Shown: piece after piece, positions 1 to 8,716 of the stretch
How positions within the stretch are numbered: position 1 is the first letter of the stretch
Layout: the number at the start of each line of letters is the position of its first letter
NCBI GenBank assembly: GCA_017441925.1
Contig: JAFRUE010000014.1
Location: forward strand, 62,001-126,000
Length of the DNA stretch: 64,000 bases
Direction: 5' to 3'
Origin: Bacillota bacterium
Lineage (GTDB): Bacteria > Bacillota > Clostridia > Lachnospirales > Bianqueaceae
Position numbers and translations under genes: made by a program
The notes under the pieces: model-generated
The model's input: the letters and a program-made list of their open reading frames with translations, nothing else
Databases searched by the model: none
Told to the model about the DNA's origin: nothing

Positions 1-372
1 TCTTACGGATTCCGCAGCGGACGCAACGTCAACAAGTTCGAAGGTGTCAGTTTTACCCGTTCCGATAACGGGCTTGTGATCCTCCCGCAGTACATCAATG
101 CCGTCATCTCTCTCCACGTGGATCAGTATGTGGATCTCGGCAGCCACGGAATGTTCATCTGCAGTGTCACGGAATCCCGCGTGATCAGCGATAAAGAGAC
201 CATGACCTACACCTATTACCAGCAGAACGTAAAGCCCAGGCCCCAGACCGAAGGGAAGAAGGGTTATGTCTGCAAGATATGCGGATACATCTATGAAGGC
301 GACACCCTGCCGGATGATTTCGTCTGCCCGCTGTGCAAACACGGCGCAGCGGATTTTGAACCGATCAGCTGA
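1..372 (+). CDS. Flavin reductase-rubredoxin fusion, C-terminal part (5' end outside window)
   Basis: The reading frame is open from base 1, so only the last 123 residues are visible. The first ~80 residues (FGF-like start SYGFRSGR, then a beta-rich stretch) resemble the end of an FMN-binding flavin reductase domain. The last ~38 residues form a rubredoxin domain with two iron-binding knuckles, CKIC and CPLC, spaced as in true rubredoxins, with the usual GYIYEGD turn. Such fusions (high-molecular-weight rubredoxin) pass electrons to flavodiiron proteins or peroxide-reducing systems in anaerobes, in the cytoplasm. An internal GTG at 76 is not the start, because the domain continues upstream. 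A bidirectional terminator follows. The domain call is firm; the exact partner is inference. Confidence 0.9.
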   Translation, partial: SYGFRSGRNVNKFEGVSFTRSDNGLVILPQYINAVISLHVDQYVDLGSHGMFICSVTESRVISDKETMTYTYYQQNVKPRPQTEGKKGYVCKICGYIYEGDTLPDDFVCPLCKHGAADFEPIS

Positions 373-425
373 ACCGATATGCCAGAGTCCGGCAGATAGA
401 CCCAACAGGACCTGTGAACGCAAGA

Positions 426-461
426 AGCCCGCGCTCCCTGAATAAGGAACGCGGGCTTTTA
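426..461 (+). terminator. Bidirectional intrinsic terminator
   Basis: A 12-bp stem (one mismatch) at 426-437/446-457 with an 8-base loop is followed by TTTT. It lies between two convergent genes (rubredoxin fusion and CYTH protein). On the minus strand the stem is followed only by a short pyrimidine tract, so it is mainly a plus-strand terminator. Confidence 0.75.
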
Positions 462-475
462 TGTTGTCCGTGCTG

Positions 476-1072
476 TCAGCGGTACTTCTCGTCGTAGATG
501 ATCTGGGCTTTTTTGCAGAAATAGCTGCTGCGGTCGTACGCAATCCCGGTCTCGTCCAGCTTGCGGATGAGCAGCGGGATCCCCTGATACCGGTCGTTTT
601 CCTCGATCTCGATGAAGAGGTATCTGCCCCCGCTGACCTGCTGAACACATATCCCCAGTCCGTCTTTCTCGTAAACGGTCAGATCATCCTCAATATCAAA
701 AACCCATCTGTAGCCGATTGCTTCGAGGAACGCCGCGGCGCTTTCGATCCGTGCCGCGTCATCGCCGGAAGCTTTGCCGACTTCGACATCGATATTGCTC
801 TGCCGCAGGATATCGCCGTTCGCAGCAACTTCTTTATACTTGCGTGACAGTTTGACACGGGTGCCGGCAGGGCTTCCGATCTCCCGGATCAGGACCGCCT
901 GATTGAGGACATCCTGCGTCGGGAGCGCCGTGTCATAATGCTCCGGCAGATAATACCGGTCAAGCAGCCTGGCGCTTCGGACCTGCGTATATCCCAGTGC
1001 GATGAGTCTCGGCGCGAGTAAACCGTATGGTTCCGTCACTCTCACCGTAATTTCGTTGTATTCTTTGACCAT
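476..1072 (-). CDS. CYTH-domain protein (class IV adenylate cyclase/thiamine-triphosphatase-like)
   Basis: This 198-residue protein has the alternating charged beta-strand pattern of the CYTH superfamily: an early basic/acidic strand (EITVRV), the DRYYLP segment typical of CyaB-like members, a VKLSRKYKE strand, and acidic strands FDIEDD, IEIEE near the end. CYTH proteins form a tunnel that binds triphosphate compounds with divalent metal and act as adenylate cyclase, thiamine triphosphatase or inorganic triphosphatase. The substrate cannot be read from sequence. The first strand reads EITVRV rather than the textbook ExExK, so catalytic competence is uncertain. It ends near the shared terminator and follows the TPM-domain gene by 8 bp, so it is probably the last gene of that operon. 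Confidence 0.75.
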   Translation of the reverse strand: MVKEYNEITVRVTEPYGLLAPRLIALGYTQVRSARLLDRYYLPEHYDTALPTQDVLNQAVLIREIGSPAGTRVKLSRKYKEVAANGDILRQSNIDVEVGKASGDDAARIESAAAFLEAIGYRWVFDIEDDLTVYEKDGLGICVQQVSGGRYLFIEIEENDRYQGIPLLIRKLDETGIAYDRSSYFCKKAQIIYDEKYR

Positions 1073-1080
1073 AACAGATC

Positions 1081-1953
1081 TTAGAAACCGTGGGAACCGC
1101 CGCCGCCCGAGCTGCCGCCTCCGCCGCTGAAACCGCCTCCGCCGCCACCGCCGCTGCTGAAGCCGCCGGAACTGCGGCCACCGCTGCTGGATCCGGAATC
1201 TGAAGGCGGATCATATTCCTTACGCGTACCGGTCTGTACAACATTGACATTGAAGACATGTGTTTTGTCGGCCTGCATGGCTGTCAGCAGGACGGACTTA
1301 CCTGGCGCGTCCTTCTTGCGTCCGATGATCTGCGTCGCAACGTAGGTCAGGAACGCTCCGATGATCGCGGCAAGAACGGCCGCGGAAGCCCATTTCATCG
1401 GCTCCGGAATGTATTTCCCGCCAAGCTTATCATATACCTGTTCAAAAACTTTGGCGCCGCATCCGTCATAATCGCCGCGTGAGGCAAAACGGTAGCAGTT
1501 ATCCAGGATCGAATCGGCGACTCCCGGCTTGATCGTCTTCAGAACGCTTCCGTCAGCCCAGAGTCCGAGCTGCCGGGTCGTCATGTCGATCGTGAAAAGA
1601 ATGCCGTCTTTACCGTCACCGATCAGCCTGTCATACAGCTGATCGCCCAGCGTACTGATCTCCGTCCCGTCGGAATGGACCGTGATCATCATCACGTTCC
1701 CGTAATATTCGGCAATGGGCAGCAGATAGCTGTCGCCAAGCTCAAGCTCCTCTCCTTCCGTCATCAGCTCCGCCTCATCATAGATAACAGCCATGTTTCC
1801 GGCTTCGGTGGTCCTGAAGTATTCAGGCTTGTCAAAAGAAGCTTCCGCCGGCTCTGAATCTGCGTATGCATGGATCCCCGCGTATCCGGCAGAGGAGAAA
1901 AGGATCAGAGCAGCCGCGAAGAAAGCCGCAAAGACCATGATCTTTTTACGCAT
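1081..1953 (-). CDS. TPM-domain membrane protein with glycine-rich tail (YgcG type)
   Basis: The chosen start is the ATG at 1953, preceded by GGGAGGTGGA; it overlaps the stop of the upstream gene by 8 bp, which suggests translational coupling. The 290-residue product begins with a signal peptide/anchor (about residues 1-25). A TPM_phosphatase-type domain follows (about 50-185, containing a GKDGILFTID-like segment), then a second membrane helix (about 190-212) and a C-terminal tail made almost only of G and S ending in SHGF. This layout matches YgcG-like proteins, whose glycine tail is typical of the family. The role is probably in the envelope; TPM domains have been linked to phosphatase activity and to membrane protein maintenance, but the function here is unknown. 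Confidence 0.82.
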   Translation of the reverse strand: MRKKIMVFAAFFAAALILFSSAGYAGIHAYADSEPAEASFDKPEYFRTTEAGNMAVIYDEAELMTEGEELELGDSYLLPIAEYYGNVMMITVHSDGTEISTLGDQLYDRLIGDGKDGILFTIDMTTRQLGLWADGSVLKTIKPGVADSILDNCYRFASRGDYDGCGAKVFEQVYDKLGGKYIPEPMKWASAAVLAAIIGAFLTYVATQIIGRKKDAPGKSVLLTAMQADKTHVFNVNVVQTGTRKEYDPPSDSGSSSGGRSSGGFSSGGGGGGGFSGGGGSSGGGGSHGF

Positions 1954-3655
1954 TGGCTCCACCTCCCTTATCCGCCCGGTTGAACTGCGGCATCGGATGC
2001 GTCGAGAGCAGATTCTGCACTTTGAGCAGCTCAAGGAACGAAAAAGCACAGGCCAGTCCGGCCGCGATGGACGCGATATACCACAATTCATCCGCATGCG
2101 GATTGTACTGCCGGACAATAAAGCAGAGCCATACAGAGGCAAGCAGCCACAGCGATCCATGGACGCTCCTTAAGGCTCTTACGCCTTTCTTTACGAACAG
2201 TCCGGCGATCGCGAGTATCGTAACAACAAAGATCCCGATCGTACTGAAAAGCTCCGATAATGCCGCTGCTCTGACAGCAGAAGATTCTTCCGCTGATGTT
2301 AATATGGGGCCAATCAGTGCAAAACCGACAATGACGACGAACGTCCAGAAAAAGAACTTCTTCAGCGAAGTCAGGCAGCCGTTCTCAGGCGCCACTTCCG
2401 GAATGCTTTCCGGATCTCCGCCCGTCCTCTGGATCTGATCCATCATTCTCTTGCGGTACCGCTCATTCTTACGGGCTGCCCGCGGATCGATCTGGTCCGG
2501 GTTCTTCACCATGAATCCCAGGTCTCCGGTCCGGAACTCTCTCCTGCGGACCTTTTTAATACCACTATAATACAAGACCGATGATATGATCGCGATCAGA
2601 CAGCTGTCAGCCATGAGCTGCATCGGCCGGATCGTATAGATCAGTCCGAGCACGACCGTCAGAACTGCGGTCAATGCCAGCCACACAAGCGCGAATTTCT
2701 TCATGTCGACCGGGAGATCCGCCACTACCTTACCGGTCTGCCCGTTTACCGCGGAATAACAGACTCGCGTATTGTTCTTGCCCCTGCCGATCCGCCGCGC
2801 CATGAACCATACCGGGTACATAGCGAGCTCGGAATCCGTGCTGGCCGAATATCTGACTCCGCTGACGGGACTGCCCTTCATCTTCGTTTCATTCCGGATC
2901 TGGTGTGTTAACGCCGAATCAATAGCTCTGCGGCCATGCTTCGCGGCAACCCTTCCATAGACCGAGTTGGGCACATCGTCCATGTCGGCGTAGAAACCTG
3001 CCATATAAGCAGAATGGAAGTTCTGCTCCTGTCTGCGCTGGAAGGGCTCGATCGCTTCACTTACATCATCGGCCATATTGGACGCCGCGTCATGATATCC
3101 GCCCGATGCTCTCGACTGTCCCTGGCCTGTGATCTTGTACTGATCGTAATACTTGTAATCCCGGGTACGCTTGCTCAGATGCTCCCAGGTATCGATAGAG
3201 AACTCGCCGTTCATATGAATATAATACTTCCAGTACGGCATATAGATCCCGCGGAAATCATCCGAAGCACTGCCGTCCGAGTATCCTTTCGGCGCGAACC
3301 AGTTCAATTTGGCATAGTTTGTAAAAGCGGCCTTACATTCTTCTTTCGTCTTCTTGAACGGAATGATCCTGAGAGGCTTCTTCATCTGTCCCTGACGGCC
3401 CTCGAGCATTACGGATGCGCCGCAGTACGGACAGAAATCCGCCATGGCGCCGGGCAGCGCCGTGATCTCGCCTCCGCAGTCCGGACATTCAAAGATCTCC
3501 GTCTCGAAGAACCCAGACGAAGCTTCGTTATAATCCGCCTCTCCCCGCTGATCAAGCGATGTCGGCTCAAAAGACGAATCGCAGTGCTCGCAGAACATCA
3601 GCTGGGAACTGATATCAAAACGGATCTCCGCTCCACAGTTCGGGCATAGATACAT
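1946..3655 (-). CDS. Zinc-ribbon multi-pass membrane protein
   Basis: The 569-residue protein opens with two zinc ribbons. The first has CPNC at about residues 4-7 and CEHC at 22-25; the second has CPDC and CPYC at about 57-79. A ~200-residue soluble region with many aromatic residues follows, then hydrophobic segments near residues 318-360, 430-450, 465-485 and 505-540 that should span the membrane. Similar zinc-ribbon membrane proteins are common in Clostridia next to TPM-domain or LemA-type genes, as here. The function is not established; the two coupled genes probably form one membrane assembly. The ATG at 3655 sits behind a purine-rich GAAGGGGG site, and a promoter lies just upstream. 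Confidence 0.75.
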   Translation of the reverse strand: MYLCPNCGAEIRFDISSQLMFCEHCDSSFEPTSLDQRGEADYNEASSGFFETEIFECPDCGGEITALPGAMADFCPYCGASVMLEGRQGQMKKPLRIIPFKKTKEECKAAFTNYAKLNWFAPKGYSDGSASDDFRGIYMPYWKYYIHMNGEFSIDTWEHLSKRTRDYKYYDQYKITGQGQSRASGGYHDAASNMADDVSEAIEPFQRRQEQNFHSAYMAGFYADMDDVPNSVYGRVAAKHGRRAIDSALTHQIRNETKMKGSPVSGVRYSASTDSELAMYPVWFMARRIGRGKNNTRVCYSAVNGQTGKVVADLPVDMKKFALVWLALTAVLTVVLGLIYTIRPMQLMADSCLIAIISSVLYYSGIKKVRRREFRTGDLGFMVKNPDQIDPRAARKNERYRKRMMDQIQRTGGDPESIPEVAPENGCLTSLKKFFFWTFVVIVGFALIGPILTSAEESSAVRAAALSELFSTIGIFVVTILAIAGLFVKKGVRALRSVHGSLWLLASVWLCFIVRQYNPHADELWYIASIAAGLACAFSFLELLKVQNLLSTHPMPQFNRADKGGGANA

Positions 3656-3672
3656 AGTATTCCCCCTTCCGG

Positions 3673-3702
3673 GATATATTTCAAACGAATCTGATCTGTC
3701 AA
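3673..3702 (-). promoter_or_regulatory. Sigma-A-like promoter for the zinc-ribbon/TPM operon
   Basis: On the minus strand, TTGACA (3697-3702) is followed 17-18 bp later by ATATAT/TATATC (3673-3679). The -10 is weak but the -35 is perfect. It reads into the gene starting at 3655. Confidence 0.5.
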
Positions 3703-3713
3703 TTCATTATACA

Positions 3714-3752
3714 GAAAAACCGGCAGAAAAGCAAGCCTGGCCTTTCTGCCGG
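3714..3752 (-). terminator. Intrinsic terminator after the glutaredoxin-like gene
   Basis: A perfect 10-bp stem CCGGCAGAAA/TTTCTGCCGG (3720-3729 and 3743-3752) is followed on the minus strand by TTTTT. It closes the likely operon that ends with the gene at 3768-4079. Confidence 0.85.
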
Positions 3753-3767
3753 ATTCCGTTCGCCGTA

Positions 3768-4079
3768 TCAGCAGCCTTTGCGTCCGCTGCGGCGATCCTC
3801 GAGCGAGCATGCCGCTGCGCTGCCGTATTCGATCAGGCCTGCATCCGCAGGATCTGTCGAAATCCGTCCGTCTTCCAGAACAAAAGCAGGGATTCCGATA
3901 TCCCCGATCGCCTTCAGATGGTCAAAGACCGGATCATTATCGCGCATCCGCATGAATTCCCCCAGATAGCGGACATGCGTACCGATATCGATATACTCAA
4001 ATTCATCTGTTCTGTCCTTGACCTGCTCATATACATAATCACAGTACGGACAAGTATGGAGCCCGTAAATCCTGATCAT
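3768..4079 (-). CDS. Glutaredoxin/thioredoxin-fold protein with CPYC motif
   Basis: This 103-residue cytoplasmic protein starts IRIYGLHTCPYCDYV, with the classic glutaredoxin redox motif CPYC at residues 9-12, one strand after the start. The cis-proline strand is recognisable as IGIPAFVLEDG (about residues 61-71). Length and motif fit a glutaredoxin-related protein that reduces disulphides or carries metal/thiol groups. It lies 3 bp downstream of the iron-type alcohol dehydrogenase gene, so the two are co-transcribed. A second CXnC is absent, but the C-terminus has two extra cysteines. Confidence 0.8.
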   Translation of the reverse strand: MIRIYGLHTCPYCDYVYEQVKDRTDEFEYIDIGTHVRYLGEFMRMRDNDPVFDHLKAIGDIGIPAFVLEDGRISTDPADAGLIEYGSAAACSLEDRRSGRKGC

Positions 4080-4082
4080 AGC

Positions 4083-5255
4083 TTACAGCATCCTCCTGTA
4101 GATCTCTTTCACATCGTCTTCGCTGAGCTTGACAAAACCGTGCAGATATCCGTCCCTGCCGTTGCCGAAGCATGCGGAATGTGCCAGATGATCGATATCT
4201 TCGGCCTTTCCGCCGAATTCCGTGATCGAGCCGGGCATTCCGATCGCCTTCAGGAATTCCCTGAATCTCCGGATGCCTTCTGCGACTGTCGCTTCGTCAT
4301 CGCCGCTGTCTTCACAGCCCCATACGCGGACAGCCCACTGTACCAGTCTCTTGACGTCATGCTTGTACGCAAAAGACAGATAAGCCGGGAATGTTACCGC
4401 GAGGCCTGCTCCATGCGCGCAGTCATACAGCGCAGACAGCTCATGCTCGATATCGTGCGAATTCCAGTCCTGGCTGCGTCCGACGCCGCAGGAGTTGTTA
4501 TGCGCCATCATACCGGCCCACATGATATTCGCGCGGGCTTCGTAATCCAGCGGATCCGCGATCACCTTGGGACCTTCCTCGATCATCGCAAGCAGCAGTC
4601 CCTCGATCATACGGTCCGTCGTAACGACATCGTCCGTATTGGTCAGATATCTCTCCATCAGATGCGCCATGATGTCGGTAATACCGCAGGCGGTCTGATA
4701 CGGCGGCAGCGTAGTCGTCAGCTGCGGATTCAGGATGGAGAAAGTCGGACGGATGCCGTCGCCTGTCGCGCCTCTCTTGAACATTCCGTTCTCATTGGTG
4801 ATAACGGAATCGCCGGATCCTTCGCTGCCGGCCGCTGCAATCGTCAGGATCGTACCGATCGGAAGTGCTTTATCGATATATTTCCCGCAGTAGAAATCCC
4901 AGAAATCACCGTCATAGACCGTGCCGGCAGCAATCGCCTTCGCAGAATCGATCGTGCTGCCGCCACCGACCGCGAGTACGAAATCAACGCCTTCTGCTCT
5001 GCACAGATCGATTCCTTCATAGACCAGCCCGCTGCGCGGATTCGGCTTGACGCCGCCAAGCTCAACATACTCTATACCGGCATTTGTCAGGCTCTTTTTC
5101 ACTCTGTCAAGCAATCCGGAACGGACGACACTGCCGCCGCCGTAATGCACCAGCACTTTGCTGCCGCCGAACTTCTTAACAAGCTCGCCTGTCCTGTTCT
5201 CTTCGTCTTTGCCGAACACGAAATATGTCGGGCTGTAGAAATAAAAATTATCCAT
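4083..5255 (-). CDS. Iron-containing NAD(P)H-dependent alcohol dehydrogenase (butanol dehydrogenase type)
   Basis: The 390-residue protein is a group III (Fe-type) alcohol dehydrogenase that interconverts aldehydes and alcohols. It has the nucleotide-binding GGGS at residues 97-100 in the segment AVGGGSTIDSAKA. The four metal ligands fall at D194 and H198 (GITDIMAH), H267 and H281 (NSHDIEH...AHGAG), the same numbering as in YqhD/BDH enzymes. It probably disposes of reducing equivalents or detoxifies aldehydes in an anaerobe. It follows the ABC permease gene by 26 bp and precedes the glutaredoxin-like gene by 3 bp. Family is firm; aldehyde specificity is unknown. Confidence 0.92.
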   Translation of the reverse strand: MDNFYFYSPTYFVFGKDEENRTGELVKKFGGSKVLVHYGGGSVVRSGLLDRVKKSLTNAGIEYVELGGVKPNPRSGLVYEGIDLCRAEGVDFVLAVGGGSTIDSAKAIAAGTVYDGDFWDFYCGKYIDKALPIGTILTIAAAGSEGSGDSVITNENGMFKRGATGDGIRPTFSILNPQLTTTLPPYQTACGITDIMAHLMERYLTNTDDVVTTDRMIEGLLLAMIEEGPKVIADPLDYEARANIMWAGMMAHNNSCGVGRSQDWNSHDIEHELSALYDCAHGAGLAVTFPAYLSFAYKHDVKRLVQWAVRVWGCEDSGDDEATVAEGIRRFREFLKAIGMPGSITEFGGKAEDIDHLAHSACFGNGRDGYLHGFVKLSEDDVKEIYRRML

Positions 5256-5281
5256 TGTGACCTCCTGTTATATATTCTTTT

Positions 5282-6886
5282 TTACAGATTCTCAAAATGC
5301 TCAGCGCCTTTGGTCTTAATCCAGCTGTACTCGATGAACGAAGCGGCCGCCAGAAGCACGGTGATGATAAGGCAGAAGACCGTCGCGGAAATATATTTTG
5401 TCAGCAGGAAGTAAAGCCCGCCGATCACGATCAGGAAGATCCAGCTTCCGAAAAGCGATGCCATTACAGGCATTCCCTGCTTGTAAACGTAGATCTCATT
5501 GGACCAGTTCAGGTTCGCGCCTCTTACTCCCCAGATCATATCCCATAATGAAGTGAAGAGGACGTACAGCAGCGTAAGCAGAACGAACAGCACGATCATC
5601 AGCGGATCTGCCGGAACAAAACGGATCACTGCTATCACGCTGCACAGCACCGCGAAGCACAGCGGCACTCCCGCGAGCAGCAGCTGCATCCGGAGTTTAG
5701 CCTGCAGGACCTGCCATGAGCTTACAGGACTTGATTTGGCGATCCAGATATTTTTGCCCTCCAGTGAGACCGCTGCGGTCACCGGATAGATCGTCCCTGC
5801 GATCATGCCCAGGATCGCTGCCAGGATCAGCAGTGTAAGCTCCGGACCAAAGACCATCCCGATCACGTAGAACACGTCTTCTCCCTTCCACAGGATCGCT
5901 CCTCCCGCGAGGACCAGCATCAGGATGCCGAATCCGCAGTTCAGCATATAGTTGGCACTGGAGGTGAATCTGCGCAGTTCCCGGATCAGAAGGGCTCTGG
6001 AAACACTGTTCTGATGTGTGGTCTTCTCTTTATACACTGCCTTGCTGACGACTCCGGTAGAGGTCGAGATCTTGAGGAAGCTTCTGTGCAGAATAAACCA
6101 GGTCAGCGCGAACAGCGCGCCCGTACCCACAGTATACAGGAGCATCGCGAGAGGATCTCCTTCTCCGATCCGTCCGAACATATACAGCGCATAGAACGAT
6201 TCTTTGATATTCGCACCGATCGTTCCCGCGTCATCGACGAGAGATCCGATCATCTGTCCGAAATGGAAGTATACAACATAATAGACAACGATGAAAATGA
6301 CCGCAGCCAGTGCCGTCAGAACGCCTTTGTTCTTAAGTTTCAGGCTGATCCGCGCGACCACGTAGCCGAGCAGGCAGGACAGGATCATGACGATGAACGA
6401 GATCACAAGGATCAGGATGATCCCGCCGAGAATCACCAGCGGAGCTGCACTGACCTTTACCCAGTAAATGATGACCGCCGGGAGGATGATCGCCGCGGAA
6501 TACAGCAGTCCCATCAGATAGACGATCAGGAGACGGGAGATCATGATCGCGGATAACGGGATCGGCAGGGAGAACAGCAGATCATTGTCCTTTGCGAGAT
6601 AGAGCCCGGCAAACGTAGTGAACACGCTGCCGAACGCTCCGAGCAGAACAGACATTAAGCCGAAGATCGTAAAGTACAGCCATCCCATCCCGGCTGCGGA
6701 GAGCGGATCACAGATCTCGACCGCCATCATCGAGAAAATGCCGCCGATCACGCCGACCATCAGGAAGAGATAGAAAATATAATACCCGATGACGCCTGCT
6801 TTGGAGCGGGCTTTATTTGTTTTGGGATTATAGTGGAAGTTTTTGAAAATATCCATCCACTGTTTCCGGACAAGCAGCCCGATCAT
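5282..6886 (-). CDS. ABC-2 type exporter permease
   Basis: The 534-residue, very hydrophobic protein has roughly twelve predicted membrane helices and no enzyme motifs. Its start codon overlaps the stop of the ATPase gene by 4 bp (ATGA), the usual sign of a paired ABC permease. The N-terminus (RKQWMDIFKNFHYN) is cytoplasmic, as in large two-module ABC-2 permeases of Clostridia. The pair most likely exports a peptide, lipid or drug; the cargo cannot be predicted. Confidence 0.85.
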   Translation of the reverse strand: MIGLLVRKQWMDIFKNFHYNPKTNKARSKAGVIGYYIFYLFLMVGVIGGIFSMMAVEICDPLSAAGMGWLYFTIFGLMSVLLGAFGSVFTTFAGLYLAKDNDLLFSLPIPLSAIMISRLLIVYLMGLLYSAAIILPAVIIYWVKVSAAPLVILGGIILILVISFIVMILSCLLGYVVARISLKLKNKGVLTALAAVIFIVVYYVVYFHFGQMIGSLVDDAGTIGANIKESFYALYMFGRIGEGDPLAMLLYTVGTGALFALTWFILHRSFLKISTSTGVVSKAVYKEKTTHQNSVSRALLIRELRRFTSSANYMLNCGFGILMLVLAGGAILWKGEDVFYVIGMVFGPELTLLILAAILGMIAGTIYPVTAAVSLEGKNIWIAKSSPVSSWQVLQAKLRMQLLLAGVPLCFAVLCSVIAVIRFVPADPLMIVLFVLLTLLYVLFTSLWDMIWGVRGANLNWSNEIYVYKQGMPVMASLFGSWIFLIVIGGLYFLLTKYISATVFCLIITVLLAAASFIEYSWIKTKGAEHFENL

Positions 6887-7593
6887 TTTTCCGCCTCCAG
6901 CTCCAGGAAGACGCTCTCCAGGGATTCGTCCCCCTTGACCTCGTCCATCGTTCCGGAACGGATCAGACGGCCTTCCTTGATGATCGCGATCTTATCGCAG
7001 AGTTTCTCCGCGACTTCCAGAACATGCGTCGAGAAGAAGATCGCTCCGCCCTGATCGCAGAGCTCCCGCATCATTTCCTTCAGCAGGAAGGCGGCTGACG
7101 GATCCAGCCCGACAAAAGGCTCGTCCATCATGATCAGCTTCGGCGCGTGGATCCATGCGGAGATGATCGCAAGCTTCTGCTTCATTCCGTGTGAATACGC
7201 GGCGACCGGCTGCGCAAGATCCGCCGTCAGCGAAAAACGGTCCGCATATTCGCGGATCCTGGCCTGACGGTCCTCGGCGCTCACTCCGAAAATATCCGCG
7301 ATAAAGTTCAGGTACTGGATGCCTGTCATAAATTCATACAGATCCGGATTGTCCGGAATATAAGCCATCTGACGCTTGCACGCCAATGGATCCTGCTTGA
7401 TGGATGATCCGTTGATATAGATCTCACCGCTGTCAAAACGCTGGATCCCGACTGCGGAACGCAGTGTTGTGGTCTTGCCCGCGCCGTTATGTCCGATAAA
7501 ACCATAGATCTCGCCCGGAGCGATATGAAGCGACAGATCGTCTACCGCTTTCTTGTCTCCGAATGTCTTTGTCAGATGTTCTATTCTGAGCAT
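6883..7593 (-). CDS. ABC transporter ATP-binding protein
   Basis: The 236-residue ATPase has Walker A GHNGAGKTT (residues 34-42), signature YSHGMKQK (a YSHGM variant of LSGGQ, common in ABC-2 exporters), Walker B LIMMDEP followed by FVGLDP, and the switch histidine in FFSTHVLE. It energises the permease encoded immediately downstream. A near-consensus promoter lies 40 bp upstream, making this the first gene of a likely operon ATPase-permease-alcohol dehydrogenase-glutaredoxin that ends at the terminator near 3720. Confidence 0.93.
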   Translation of the reverse strand: MLRIEHLTKTFGDKKAVDDLSLHIAPGEIYGFIGHNGAGKTTTLRSAVGIQRFDSGEIYINGSSIKQDPLACKRQMAYIPDNPDLYEFMTGIQYLNFIADIFGVSAEDRQARIREYADRFSLTADLAQPVAAYSHGMKQKLAIISAWIHAPKLIMMDEPFVGLDPSAAFLLKEMMRELCDQGGAIFFSTHVLEVAEKLCDKIAIIKEGRLIRSGTMDEVKGDESLESVFLELEAEK

Positions 7594-7632
7594 TTTTGTA
7601 ATTCCTCCATGCGATTTGCCATAGTCGTTAAT

Positions 7633-7661
7633 ATTATATCTTGGATAAATGTCTTTGTCAA
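7633..7661 (-). promoter_or_regulatory. Strong sigma-A promoter for the ABC exporter operon
   Basis: The minus strand has TTGACA (7656-7661), a 17-bp spacer and TATAAT (7633-7638): both hexamers perfect. Confidence 0.85.
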
Positions 7662-7829
7662 TAAAAGGCTTGGTCGGGATGATACCTGTTGGTTATTTAC
7701 GGACGGGATCAACGATTCAGGCCGGATTATGTCAACCGTAAAATTTTAACATAAATCAGTAATCTCCCAAAAACAGGTAAACTTTTTCAAAGCATTCGTA
7801 ACAGACATACGATTATTTGGATAAAAATC

Positions 7830-7858
7830 GAGACAAATACATATTATTATGGTATGAT
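7830..7858 (+). promoter_or_regulatory. Likely promoter of the LytTR regulator gene
   Basis: GAGACA (7830-7835), a 17-bp spacer and TATGAT (7853-7858), 33 bp before the start codon. The rest of the interval 7662-7829 holds no gene that I can see. Confidence 0.5.
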
Positions 7859-7891
7859 AACAAATGATAAAACGAGACAGGGGGAACATTC

Positions 7892-8611
7892 ATGCAGATT
7901 GCCATACTGGACATATGTAAACCTGATCAGGCGGTCTTAATGCAGTTTGTTAAGAAGGCACTCGAAGAATCACATATCTCTTCAGAGATCCATTTATTCT
8001 CATCCGGTGATGAGCTCGCCGCAGCCCATGTACAGCATCCGTACCAGCTGATCTTTATCGACCTGGATCTTCCCGATCAGGCTGGCCTGAAGGCTGCCCG
8101 TACAGTCCGCATGACACATCCGCAGTCCGTTATAGTATTTCTGTCTGCCAGAGATCCTTTTTATTCTGAAGTCCTCTCCGTTCACGCGTTTGACTGCCTC
8201 AGAAAGCCTGTGGGCTATGAACGCGTCGTCAGGCTTATGACAGACATAGAGACCCATATCCTGTTCTTTCATCCGCAGATCGAATTGCATTACGGGACCA
8301 ATTGTCTCCGGCTGCTTCTGGAGGAGATCCGGTATGTTACTTCTGCAGCGAATTATTGCGATATCCAGGCATCTTCCCCCTATCACCTGCGGATCCCGTT
8401 CCGGGATCTTACCGGACAGCTGCAGGATCCGCGTTTCCTGCAGATCAACCGTGGTGTCCTGATCAATATGGATCATGTAGCGGCTATGGATCAGACTGAG
8501 TGCAGGATGCTCGACAGCCGGATTCTCCTGATCAATCAGCGCCGGGCTGCAGATCTGGTCCGGATCTATCATAACTATCTGTCTCAGCATACCACATGGG
8601 TTACGCTATGA
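7892..8611 (+). CDS. LytTR-family response regulator (AgrA/LytR type)
   Basis: The 239-residue protein joins a receiver domain (1-~120) to a LytTR DNA-binding domain (~140-235). The phospho-acceptor is D57 in LIFIDLDLP, and the conserved lysine is in LRKPV near residue 105. The usual acidic pair after strand 1 is reduced to one aspartate (ILDICKP), so phosphorylation may be weak. The LytTR part shows EEIRYVTSAANYCDIQ, a FLQINRGVLINMDHV core and the C-terminal RIYHNYL. LytTR regulators bind direct repeats at promoters of virulence, bacteriocin or cell-wall genes. No histidine kinase gene is adjacent, so its partner is elsewhere. RBS CAGGGGG precedes the ATG. Confidence 0.88.
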   Translation: MQIAILDICKPDQAVLMQFVKKALEESHISSEIHLFSSGDELAAAHVQHPYQLIFIDLDLPDQAGLKAARTVRMTHPQSVIVFLSARDPFYSEVLSVHAFDCLRKPVGYERVVRLMTDIETHILFFHPQIELHYGTNCLRLLLEEIRYVTSAANYCDIQASSPYHLRIPFRDLTGQLQDPRFLQINRGVLINMDHVAAMDQTECRMLDSRILLINQRRAADLVRIYHNYLSQHTTWVTL

Positions 8612-8644
8612 CATTCAGCATCACGGCATAAACCGATTCCAATC

Positions 8645-8709
8645 ACAAAAAAGTGCGGATGACGTCCTGACCGGCCGGTCAAGGCATATCCTCCGCACTT
8701 CTTTTTTTG
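8645..8709 (+). terminator. Bidirectional terminator between the LytTR and CvpA genes
   Basis: A 9-bp stem AAGTGCGGA/TCCGCACTT (8651-8659, 8692-8700) encloses a GC-rich inner loop and is flanked by CTTTTTTTG on the plus side and AAAAAA (T-run on the minus strand) on the other. It can stop both convergent genes. Confidence 0.8.
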
Positions 8710-8716
8710 TTTTAGA

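Noticed and set aside
3918..5414. Open frame (498 codons) on the plus strand opposite the alcohol dehydrogenase
   Set aside because: Overlaps a certain metal-dependent dehydrogenase along its whole length; no RBS or domain.
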